NCBI RefSeq assembly: GCF_023973825.1
Contig: NC_090114.1
Location: forward strand, 558,001 to 622,000
Direction: 5' to 3'
From: Plasmodium brasilianum
Taxonomy: Eukaryota > Apicomplexa > Aconoidasida > Haemosporida > Plasmodiidae
Length of the DNA: 64,000 nt
Below the pieces are notes generated by a model that saw only the letters and a list, made by a program, of their open reading frames with translations, was not told where the DNA came from and did not search any database. Positions 48,818 through 59,313 of this stretch are shown here, in pieces (positions within the stretch are counted from its first letter, which is position 1; every line of letters starts with the position of its first letter). Position numbers and translations under genes: made by a program.

Positions 48818-48988
48818 ATGGAGGGGGGGAAGCACGCCCAGCTCTTGTGTACTGGGTATCTTGAATATGAACAATTATATGGGAATAATTTTTTTTTTAT
48901 TAACGAATTGATGACGAATGAAAAAAATACGAAAAAAATTGCTGTGGAAAACATAAGAAAAAATAATGCAAAATTAAAGGGGAAATAG
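48818..48988 (+). CDS. 56-residue ORF, unknown function
   Basis: ATG 48818 to TAG 48988, starting MEGGKHAQLLCTGYLEYEQL and ending in a basic helix (KNTKKIAVENIRKNNAKLKGK). No repeats in it, and a balanced residue mix that differs from nearby non-coding frames. An A-rich leader precedes it and a poly-A run follows the stop (49005-49033), as at other gene ends here. The acidic/hydrophobic first half and basic second half would suit a small assembly factor or complex subunit. No family recognised; it might be a short first exon, but no splice donor is needed to explain it. Confidence 0.45.
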   Translation: MEGGKHAQLLCTGYLEYEQLYGNNFFFINELMTNEKNTKKIAVENIRKNNAKLKGK

Positions 48989-49004
48989 CTAATTTTTTTG
49001 CTTC

Positions 49005-49038
<34 letters not shown>

Positions 49039-49345
49039 TAAAGAGATGGTCATTGGAGTTAATTTAAAAATAATAAATTTATTTGTCACATATGATGTTT
49101 CGGGAAATAAAAAAAAAAAAAAATACACTACTTAAAATGGGTAAAAATTAAAAATAGAACTGTATTATGATGCACCCTTTTTCGCGTAATTTTCCCCATT
49201 CATATATTCGAATTACATTATGCTATTATATATATATGTACAAGTAATAACAAATATATATATATATATATATATATGCAACACGACAAATGTTGATTGT
49301 TCAATCCCCCCCTCCTGATCCTACGCACAAAAGCTTCTCCACATT
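48989..49345. other. Short intergenic region
   Basis: Poly-A runs and TA dinucleotides (49250-49277); nothing else seen. Confidence 0.7.
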
Positions 49346-52300
49346 TCAAATATTGTACGTGATACAGTTCATGTATTTTTCAATTTTGCGAAGGGCGTGA
49401 TAAAAATTATGAGCGCATTTGTTTTGTTTGCCCTTTAAAAATTCTGAATAGTTCATGCATTCTTTGTGAATATTATCAGAAAAAGTGTATATATCATTAT
49501 TTGAAATGAACTGGTCAGAATAGTTGAAAATAGTTGATGCGTACGTTATAGGTTTTTCCTGCATACGGTAACTCGAACTAGACGTTAAATTAATTATATA
49601 GTTCTCCGTACAGCGGCTGCTTCCACTTTTAGTGTAACCATTGCTATTATTACCAGTATTACCATTATTACTACAGTTACCAGTATTACCACTATTACCA
49701 CTATTACCAGTATTACCAGTATTACCAGTATTACCACTATTACCACTATTACAACTATTACCACTATTACATACATTTCTCTTCTCCCCCTTGTGGTACG
49801 TGTACATGCGATGCCAGTCATTGGTTTCTATTTGGTTTACATCAATAACGGTTCGAATAAAATTTTGATGCTTTATCCCTTCGACAATTTTACTAAAATT
49901 CAGTATAGGGTAATATTTCAAAATTTTGTCGACACCTACTAAATGTTTATTCACTATATTTGCTAGATTGGTGTAATCCTCCTTTTCTACATTTGACTGA
50001 ATGGTCATATTTTTTTTTTTCTCTTCTAAAAATTCGACAAACATTTCGTCATATAAATTTTTAGACTTCTTTTTATAATTATAAAAGGCTTCAAATTCGT
50101 TATGTAAATTATTTATATACAGTGTGGCATTATTCAAATTACTTGTACTCTCGTCTTTTTTTTCGCTTCTTGAAATCTTGTTGTATCCGCTAGTGCACCC
50201 CTTATCGTTTAGGTATTCTTTCAACACCCTGTAATTCTTTTCAAAATGGTTCAAGTCCTGTTCAGATGCAGAATGGAGGGTAAGATCAGGGATAAAAGTA
50301 AAAAGAAGAGGGGAAAAAAAAAAAAAAAAAAAAAAAAATTAATTGAATATAATAAAACAAAATGAAACAATAAAATCAAACAAAACAAAATCAAACAAAA
50401 CAAAATCGAACAAAACAAAATCAAACAAAACAAAATCAAACAAAACAAAATCAAACAAAATAAGATGAAACGAAATAAAATGAAATGAGGCTTTCACTAT
50501 GCTACATTATGAATAAAATAAATCCAGATTTCACGTTTTCTGCGAAGCGAGTACACTCATGTACAGGTACATATAGACCTAAGCGCGTGCTCTATATAGC
50601 TCAAAAAGAGCAATAAACGAACGGACGAGTGGACGAATGGGGAGACAAATATCAGGCGAGTAGTGCATATGAAATGCAAGTTAAAAGATAGGAAAATGGT
50701 GCATAAACGTGGAAAAACGTGGCAAACAAGAACTCAACGCACGTGTGTGTATGGGTGTATGTGTGTATGTGTGTATGTGTATGTGTGTGTGTGTGTGTGT
50801 GCGTGTGTATATATATATATACATGCAATACAGCACATGCAACCGCCTAGTAGCTCAACATAGTTAAATGTACATTATTAATATTACGCTTAGCACACTG
50901 ATTTCCAGACGACTCTCTCCACTCGTAGGAGCTACAGTATTCACGAAAAATTGATTGTTAATTATGTCGTTAAAGTCAATAGGTGCATTTTGTAAATCCA
51001 TATCTTTCACACTGTCATCTGTGGATACATTATCAGGAAAAATAGATTGAAGCCATAACCAAAAAACCGCCCTTAATTGTTCGTAATGGAAAAAATGTAT
51101 TCCATATTTATAAATATGAACAATTTTATTATACAAAGGTACATCATTTAAAATTAAAAATTCGTTTATAGTTATTTTGTCACTTAACAAGTCGTAATTT
51201 ATGTTATCCATGAATTCTTGCGGCATGTGGAAGTGGTCCTCTGCCTGGGGCAAGCTCCCCGCACCATAACTACTATTACTGTTAATGTTCATGTTACTAT
51301 TCATGCACGTCTTTTTCTTACAATCTTCTCTAAATAAATTATTACTGCTCGGAGGTTTATTCTGTAAATCTTCTTTACCCTTCTCAGCATCAATGGTAAC
51401 AGTAAATAAAACATTGTTCATAAGATCGATTTTTTTTTGTTTGTCTATTAATACCTTATCAAATATAAAGGATGTTTGTTTCGAACCACTCAAATCGTAG
51501 ATATCATTCAAGTTAACCACAACACTGTGTGGCTCAGAATATGCATTTATCAACTGGTTAAATTTTTGAAATAGTAGTAACCTATTTTTATCCAAATGCT
51601 CTAGCTGATTTATGTTTACGGACATTTTATTTTGTAGTTGTATTAATTTATTACAATTTTTGTTTATATTCCTTGTTATTTCATTTATGAAGATATGGTT
51701 ATTATCTTCATCTAAATAGAATACTTGATTTTCCTCATCATAATTTGCATTACTGTTATAGTAGTCAAGGAAACTCTCTTGATATGTTGAATAGTCATAT
51801 GCTGCATACTCAGATAGGCTCAAAATCTTATCGTCCTTCTTTGTTACTGATCCATTACCATATCCATGTTGTTGATGTTCTTGCTCATGACGTTCTCCTT
51901 CTTCTTTGCCTTCCCTTCTCCTCGTTTCTTCATCGTATTCTCTTTTTACGTTTCTCTCTCTTTCTGAGCAATTCGTATAATCATTATTTGTGTTATATTT
52001 CCCTTCTCTTTGTGTATCTTTATTTTTTATTTTTTTTTTTTTAGACAGGTAGTTGTTCACGCTCTGTTCAGAGTAGTTTCCTTTGTTAATGTCATACCTT
52101 TTCCTTCCTTCTCCTACTGTTTCTACTGCCTCTACTTCTCCTACTGCTCCTATTGCTCCTTTTTCACCATTCTCTGCATCTTTCCCATTTGTGCACTTCT
52201 TCAATTTTTGCAAAAAGTTGTATAAATATTTGTATTCAAAAATCTCCAAATCGTATGGTCTGTTTGATAGTAGAAGCATAGCCTCGTTAATGAAATGGTA

Positions 52301-53128
52301 AAACTTGTATTCTCCTTGTTCATCGATATTTTTCTCGTCTGCTCTCTTCTCTGATGACGTGCTTACATTTTTTCTACCACTACTGGGGCCACTACGACTG
52401 TTACTATTAGCGTTATCGTTGCTGTTACATAAATTTTGAAAAAATTTTTCATAATATAGCTGTCTTTTATCATAATGCTCAAACATCTTAGTGCTGTCAA
52501 TCAGAAAACCGATACATAGCAACAATTCTTTTGTCATTTGGAAATTACATTTCATCAGTTGGTATAACCTAGGGTATTCAAAATATTCCAGTACAAGTAT
52601 AACTAGCGGTGATATTATGTAGAAATCGTCGAAGTAATTTACGTCTTCCCCTAGCTCCTCGAAGGGGTACACTTCGTCGTCATTATCATCGTTATCACCT
52701 TCGCCATCATCGTTACAACTATCACCATCATCGTTACAACTAACACCATCATCGTTACAACTAACACCATCATCATTGTAGTCCCACTCCTTACTGCCAT
52801 AGTTCCATTTTATGTCACGATTCTTATTATGTCGTGGCATTACCTTAATTTTCCCTTTCTTGCCATTCTTTATAAACGTTTCTTCCGCCTTTAAAATTTC
52901 CTTGTTCATGTACTGGTTGTAGGTTGCCTTGAATTTTCTTTTATATTCGAAGCAGTACAAAAGGCACAAATCGTTTATTAAGAAACAATATCTAATAATT
53001 ACATTTTTTCTCTTAACACTTTTGTCACTTTTTCCCCTTCTCAATAATTCCGCCGTTATATATTCAATTCCAAAATAATTTAAAACATCACATACGTGCT
53101 CTAAACTTTCCTTTATCGTGATGTTCAT
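49346..53128 (-). CDS. TEDC1-like (tubulin epsilon/delta complex 1) protein, probably 2 exons
   Basis: Exon 1 53128-50888 and exon 2 50257-49346, joined by an AGC|GTAATATT donor and a T/C-rich AACAG acceptor; both junctions are phase 0, giving 1050 aa. The start at MNITIKESLEHV (53128) is preferred, because the extra upstream residues are translated tandem repeat. Exon 1 shows a pattern like the TEDC1/C14orf80 family: an N-terminal helical block (LEHVCDVLNYFGIEYITAELLRR), then YFEYPRLYQLMKCNFQMTKELLLCIGFLIDST, which parallels the human 'GYPRRALAQLP...SRELLLALSWLLA' segment, then a C-terminal coiled region (NINKNCNKLIQLQNKMSVNINQLEHLDKNRLLLFQ). Known: TEDC1 works with delta- and epsilon-tubulin in centriole triplet formation. 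Low-complexity inserts: a CNDDGVS tandem (near residues 125-150) and Asn/Gly/Thr in exon 2. Exon 2 has no recognised domain and could be a separate gene. Confidence 0.5.
50370..50465. repeat. CAAAACAAAATCAAA array in the TEDC1-like intron
   Basis: About six 15-bp units on the plus strand, in the intron 50258-50887, which also holds a GTGTAT/GTGT microsatellite (50745-50815). Confidence 0.9.
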
Positions 53129-53149
53129 TATGTTGGCGACAAACAAATG

Positions 53150-53410
53150 CTCAAAAAAAAATTCAGGAAAAATAAAAAAAAATGTAGCAAAAAATTCTGC
53201 ACTGTTCAGAAAAAAAACCGAAAAAATGCAGAAAAAATTCTGCACTGTTCAGAAAAAATACCGAAAAAATGCAGAAAAAAATTCTGCACTGTTCAGAAAA
53301 AATACCGAAAAAATGCAGATAAAAATTCTGCACTGTTCTGAAAAAAAAAACGAAAAAATAAGAAAAAATACGAAAAAAAATTCTGCACTGTTCAGAAAAA
53401 AAACCGAAAA
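53150..53410. repeat. About 42-54-bp tandem repeat upstream of the TEDC1-like gene
   Basis: Five copies of a unit containing AAAATTCTGCACTGTTCAGA followed by AAAAATACCGAAAAAATGC. It starts about 20 bp upstream of the proposed ATG, so it lies in the promoter or 5' UTR; the minus-strand frame through it is an artefact. Confidence 0.92.
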
Positions 53411-54190
53411 AAATAATGAAGCAAAAATTTTGGTAATAATCTGAAAAATAAAGTAAAAAATCAAGGTAGTCAATACATTTACATTTTCACCCTTCGGATG
53501 TTCTTTTGTGCCTTTTTTACATGCTATGATTATATAAAAAAAAAAAAAAAAAAAAACTCATGTATACGTATTTCTCTTCGTTTTAAAACAAAAATTACAC
53601 TAAATTATAAAACAAGAAACAAAAATAAAAAGTAACTCCAAATTGTAGTTACCCAAAAAGAGAGAAATGTAAATTTAAAAGTGTAAATGATATAAGTACC
53701 ATTTTCGTTACACATAGAAGTACATTTTGAAATTGTTTCTACCTTTTAATATTATGTACATCTTAACTTTATATTATATGCAAAATAGTGAGAAAGAGCA
53801 AAAAACACAAAGACGAAATTTTTTACGTAATAGAGCTTTGCTCATACTTCGCACGTGCTGAGCGGCCAATATGTTTTCTTTTACGTATGTTACCTTATTG
53901 TAGATGTGAAAAAGCTATAAATAAATGATATATTATAAACTTTAAAAAAAAAAAAAAAATTATATTCCGAATTAAACATTCTTTTTCTATTTTAAATATA
54001 CGATCCTGTGTGCTCACAGTGATTCTCACGCGCATATAGACAATGTTTTATAAAAAGAAAAAAAATATATGTGTACATTAAATAAATATAATAATATAAT
54101 AATATAATGAAATATCCTTAAAAAGAAAACAAAAATAACGTTATTAGGAATATATGAGAAACAGGAAAGTGAAGAAGTAAAAAACTGATA
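53411..54190. other. Divergent intergenic region (TEDC1-like / Bud32)
   Basis: AT-rich with poly-A runs; should hold both divergent promoters. No gene or notable motif seen. Confidence 0.65.
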
Positions 54191-55666
54191 ATGGATTTTT
54201 CTCTAATATCATCAGGATCCGATGCTGTAATAAATATGGAGAAAAAAAAAAATATTTGTTGGGAGCGTAGATTTACTGTTACGTCCCATAATTACAGTAT
54301 AATTACTTGTTTGTTCAAATATTGTATATTTGAGCATACGTATGGGGGTTAATAGGGTGTACCATTTTATATATGTATTCATATTCTTACATTTCACATT
54401 CGAGGTCCTTTTTTTTTTTTTTTTTCCACCTTTTAACTTTAGAGAATATATAAAGGCGATTTCATAGGAAAAGAAACAGTTAAGAAAGTAATTTATAGAA
54501 AATATTATAGACATAAAAAAATAGATGCGAAGATAAGAAAATTACGAGTTTCAAATGAAATAAAATTTACGAAAAAGTTAGCAAGCTTAAATATTGACGT
54601 CCCATTTCTTTATTTCGTTGACGTGAAGGAAAAAAGTTTATACTTTGAATATATTAAAGGCTGTACAATTAACTACATCTTCAAGAATATAGAAGAATAT
54701 GAACCAAATATCTCTAAAGCAGTTGGCATAATTTTAGCAAAAATACATAATGGAAATATAATACATGGCGATTTTACTACATCTAATTTAATATTAAGAA
54801 ATTCTTACATTGAAAAAAACAAAATTTATGATTACTCTAGCAATTCCTTATACCATCTGAATGACGTAGATTCTATAAAACTGTGTGTTATTGATTTTGG
54901 ACTTTCCTTCATATCAGCCATTGTAGAAGTAAGGGGAAAGAAAAAAAAAAAAAAAAAAGATAGATAGACCGTTTCGTGTAATAATACATTCACTAAATAT
55001 ATTTGTGTGTTATATATAATATATTGTTATATTTATAATTCAGGATAAGGCTGTTGATTTGTTCGTCCTCTTAAAAGCTATTAAAAGTTTTCATAGTGAG
55101 TTCTCACAACTGGTAATGCTTTAAGAATTTGTGTGCGTGTGTTTTTCGAGGAACATACATTACTTTTATATGTACACATAGTCTATGTACACACTCTAAA
55201 CTTACAAACTGCTAAATTTACGTATTCATGTGGACACTTTTTTTTTTTTTTTTTTTCTACCTCTACCTTTCACCTTCCTTTTGCAACGAATTAACAAAAT
55301 TTAGGAAGAAGACATTCTTTCGGGATATAAAATGATGTCAAACAATTTCGACGAAATTAGAAAAAAGCTAGAAATAGGTTTGCTTAAAATTAAAAAGCAC
55401 CCGTATGAAAAAGAAAAACAATTTAATTGTGTATATATTGGGAAATTTAAAGTATTTTTTGTTTAATCAACTATATTATGTATATGTTAGGATACTTAAA
55501 ACATTTTTTGTTTAATCTTTTCTTTTTATTTATTTTTCTTTTCCCCTTTTTCGCTTTTTTTTTATTTACGATGTATTATTTTATTTTACTTTATTTTATT
55601 TATTTTTATCTTCTTTTTTTCGCTTCAGTTAAACAGCGCGGACGAAAGAGACCAATGGTGGGATAG
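54191..55666 (+). CDS. BUD32: KEOPS complex kinase/ATPase Bud32 (PRPK), 5 exons
   Basis: Exons 54191-54226, 54443-54928, 55044-55112, 55305-55377, 55629-55666; phases 0, 0, 0, 1; total 233 aa, the normal compact size. Exon 1 gives the glycine-loop equivalent (LISSGSDA). Exon 2 has the family signature KYYRHKKIDAK (compare KKYRHP.LD), the helix RLRVSNEIKFTKKL, the catalytic loop IIHGDFTTSNLIL and the metal-binding VIDFGLSF. Exons 3-4 give DKAVDLFVLLKAI and FDEIRKKLE. Exon 5 ends RGRKRPMVG, the typical basic Bud32 tail. Role: with Kae1, Cgi121 and Pcc1 it makes t6A at position 37 of ANN-decoding tRNAs. The small first and last exons are easy to miss. Confidence 0.93.
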
Positions 55667-55766
55667 AGCTCATTTTATATATATACATATATTAATATAT
55701 AAGAAGAGCTATTCATTTTTATGTGTTCCATTATATATAGAAACAATTTGCGCACATTACTTCCTG

Positions 55767-55797
<31 letters not shown>

Positions 55798-56821
55798 ACA
55801 AATTAAACCATTTTAAAAATTTTTTTTTACCTGAACTGTTCATATTTTTAATATTTTTTTTTTTCCCCCAATTTTTCGAAACACTCGATTATATTTAACA
55901 ATTACATAGTATGGTGTTGTTTTTAAATTCTTTCAATATAACTTATTTTTCTTCACTTTTTCAGCCCTTTTTCCTCTCGTATTGTGCAAATGTTCTGTCA
56001 TGGTTATAATATATTGTTATTACAAATTTGGCGAACTGTTTGAATAACGAAACGTACATGAATTATACATACATATATATGGGTAAACGTGTATATATAT
56101 ATATATATACATATATATGCACGGGTGCACCATTTTGACATGAATACATTTTTCCAAATGGAGCCCCTAATATCTTTAATTGAAACAAATTTCTAACATT
56201 TACCTTACATAGGAGAAAATATGTCTGTTTTCCACTTTCGTTAAGGAAGTAAAACATAAAATAAAACAGGGGAACAAAAAAAAAAAAAAATAAAAATAAA
56301 AAAGCTTAACACAAACTACATACTCGTGCGATCATAAAGCAAACTCCACATTTGTAAATCTTTGATTAAAAATATAAATATGTGTGTATGTACATATAAT
56401 ATATATATATACACATATATGTTTATATATGTTTGCAGTTTAATGTATACTACAATTCCACACACTATGGAAGTTCAAGGAATTAAAAAAATAAAATATT
56501 CGTATATATAGTTTACAAATAATGCTTTATAAATAACTACATATTACGATAAATTTATACTAAAAGTATATAATATTTTTCTTTAAATTTTTTTGAGTTA
56601 TTTCATTTTTAATACTGTATTGTTGGTATATGTATATGATGTATATGATGTGTATATATATATATGTGTGTGTTACAATTAAACCCTTCACAATAATTCA
56701 TAAAAATGAACTTTTCATTTTTTTTATTTTTTTCTTTTTTAACCTAATTATTTTAAAAATTAATTACACGTGAGACTAGTGAAAAGGGGATAATTTTTCT
56801 TTGACAATATATATTCTTAAA

Positions 56822-56862
<41 letters not shown>

Positions 56863-57104
56863 TATAACTTGCGCGTATGTATATGTATATACACGTGCAT
56901 GTATAGTAATAATGCAAAGTTCAAAAAAAATATAATTTATGGTCCCGCAATTGCTATAATGCTTTTCTCAGGTTAAGATTACCCTCTCGTATAATATTTG
57001 CAAATTTGATAGTTTTGGCATATTTTGAGATATCATATAACTACTTTTTATCTCCACATACGTATGTAACAATGTAATACACACATGTAAATAAATATTT
57101 GTAC

Positions 57105-57240
57105 ATATTTGCATATATTTATATATGTTTGCATATATTTATATATGTTTGCATATATTTATATATGTTTGCATATATTTATATATGTTTGCATATGTTT
57201 ATATATGTTTGCATATATTTATATATGTTTGCATATATTT
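57105..57240. repeat. 18-bp array (TATTTATATATGTTTGCA)
   Basis: About seven near-perfect copies. Confidence 0.93.
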
Positions 57241-57759
57241 TCATATAATTATAAACTCCTCCACATATATGTAACAAATGTTCGCTCAAAAACAGCAATA
57301 AAAAAATAATATGAAGCCCATATAAACCCTTCTGTTTCTATCAGTATCATCCTCATATAATTGTGCATGCACTTTTTTTTTTCTTCACATATGATACCTT
57401 GGTTTTATTGGGGTATAAGATGGGGTTTACTAAATTTTTATGGTGCACAACTTTTCCTCTTATCTCATACACAAGGTAGCAGTTATGAGGGGACGATGGA
57501 AAAGGTTGATAGTAAAATAAGCTAATATACATATATATAGGTAGTTTGAATAAGATTACATATATTTCCAATTATACAAGTATATAGTTATGGCTATCAT
57601 GTGTACGTTGCATCATGTAACGCATTACATGTTCATTGACTTCTTGCTTCGTATGCTATGTAATTTGTATAGCTACTATTGTACTATTTCCAAGAGTGAT
57701 AACAGAAGTACATGAGTCGTTTAAAAGTGTGATATAACTATAATAATAATTTTTCTTTT

Positions 57760-57895
57760 TTTTCTTCTTCTTTTTTTTCTTCTTTTTTTTCTTCTTTTTT
57801 TTCTTCTTTTTTTTCTTCTTTTTTTTCTTCTTTTTTTTCTTCTTTTTTTTCTTCTTTTTTTTTCTTTTTTTTTCTTCTTTTTTATCTGTTTTTTC
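57760..57895. repeat. Polypyrimidine TTTTTTTCTTC array
   Basis: About twelve 11-bp units; purine-only on the minus strand, where it reads as a false poly-Lys frame. Confidence 0.93.
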
Positions 57896-58287
57896 CGTTT
57901 TTTCCATTTTTTTTTTCTTTTTTTCTATTTTTTTTTTCTTTTTTTCTATTTTTTTTTTTTTTTCTTTTTTTTTTTTTATTGCATTTGAAAATTTTGACTT
58001 TTAAAAAAAAAAGAGTATGCCGCTTATTGCACTGCATTGCCAGTATGCAACTAGTAAGCACATATGTACTTACCTACCTACCTACCTAAATATACATATA
58101 TATATATAGTCATAATACATAACGTAATAAAATATATATATATAATATATATTCATTGTGTATGTTCTTTTTGTATAATAGTATAATCCAGTATGCTCAT
58201 CCACAAAGAACGCAATGCTCCTTGTAGAGAGTTTACTGCCTCTTTTAAAGTGAGAGCATGTTAAATAAAAAAAAAAAAAAAGAAATT

Positions 58288-58306
58288 GGCCCCGCCAGAG
58301 GGGGCC
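58288..58306. promoter_or_regulatory. Paired inverted G-box, candidate AP2-HS heat-shock element of HSP90
   Basis: The 19-bp element GGCCCCGCCAGAGGGGGCC lies in otherwise AT-only DNA, 1.0 kb upstream of the HSP90 ATG. It contains two matches to the Plasmodium heat-shock G-box (A/G)NGGGG(C/A): AGGGGGC on the plus strand (58299-58305) and GCGGGGC on the minus strand (58289-58295). Known: tandem G-boxes upstream of hsp70 and hsp90 have been reported as the target of the heat-shock regulator AP2-HS in P. falciparum. As RNA it could also form a 6-bp GC stem. Assignment to HSP90 is by position. Confidence 0.7.
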
Positions 58307-59313
58307 ATTGCATCGCTATATATATAAGTATATATATGCATATACGCATATTTATATATTAATATTTCTATATTTCTATATATCCTATTACATTGGGTAG
58401 TTTGGTAAACTCTTAATGTAGCAATTTTTCTACGTTATTTTATAAAAAAAAATAAAATAAAATAAAATAAAATAAAATAAAAAAATAAACATCTCTATAT
58501 TTAAACATCATATATTTTAATTTAAAAAAAAGGTAGTACAAAATTAAAAAAAAAAAATTAAATTAAAATAAAATAAAACTAAATTAAATCCAAAATTTAA
58601 AGAATTAAAAATAAATTAAAGTCAAAATAAATCAAAATAAATCAAAATAAATCAAAATAAATCAAAATAAGTCAAAATAAGTCAAAATAAGTCAAAATAA
58701 GTTAAAATAAATCAAAATAAGTCAAAATAAATCAAAATAAAGTGAAAGGAGAATATATTAAATCAAAATAAATTATCTTAAAATAAGTGAAGCAAAAATA
58801 CATTTTTTTCATTACAAAAGTAAATACCAATACAAGTTTCACATATTTTTTCTCATATCTCAATTTTTACCAACTGTTAAATGAAAAAACGAGAAAAGAA
58901 TCCTTTTTTTTTTTATTTTTAATTTATTTTAAAAAATAAAAAAGCTCCATGTGCAAAGGCAAAAAGTTTTAAAGCGCAGATATATCAAAACGAACAATAC
59001 GTGCATTTACTTACATATATTTATGTATGTAAAACGCCTTTTTCTTTTCCAAGCACATATTTCCCCTGTATGATCCCAACAGTGTTTTAATTTTTTTTTC
59101 GCGCAGTGCTATACTACGTACTTACAGATATATACATATATATATATATATACATATTTACAAACACCAGTATTATCCTTATATATACGTCGAAGCAACG
59201 TGTGGCATAGCTGATTGGAACCCCGCTGACAGTGCGAGATCGCTTTTTTCCTATCGTAATTTCCCCAATTTTTTAATTTTATTATATATATTTTTTTAAA
59301 ATAAATATACAAA
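58307..59313. other. HSP90 promoter and 5' UTR region
   Basis: AAATAAAAT and AAAATAAATC/GTC decamer arrays (58450-58490, 58625-58735), T runs and TA tracts. No upstream coding exon seen; the 5' UTR probably begins within it. Confidence 0.6.
58625..58740. repeat. 10-bp array (TCAAAATAAA/G)
   Basis: About eleven units of TCAAAATAAA or TCAAAATAAG between the G-box pair and the HSP90 start. Confidence 0.93.

Larger units (their letters stand above)
55667..58287. other. Long intergenic region Bud32-HSP90, left part
   Basis: AT-rich, with an 18-bp TATTTATATATGTTTGCA array (57105-57240) and a polypyrimidine TTTTTTTCTTC array (57760-57890). Three minus-strand blocks look exon-like: 56257-56204 (MFYFLNESGK..., followed by AAG|GTAAATG), about 57500-57398 (ending CCAAG|GTATCA), and about 57740-57660. 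They may belong to an unannotated gene; see findings. Confidence 0.5.
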
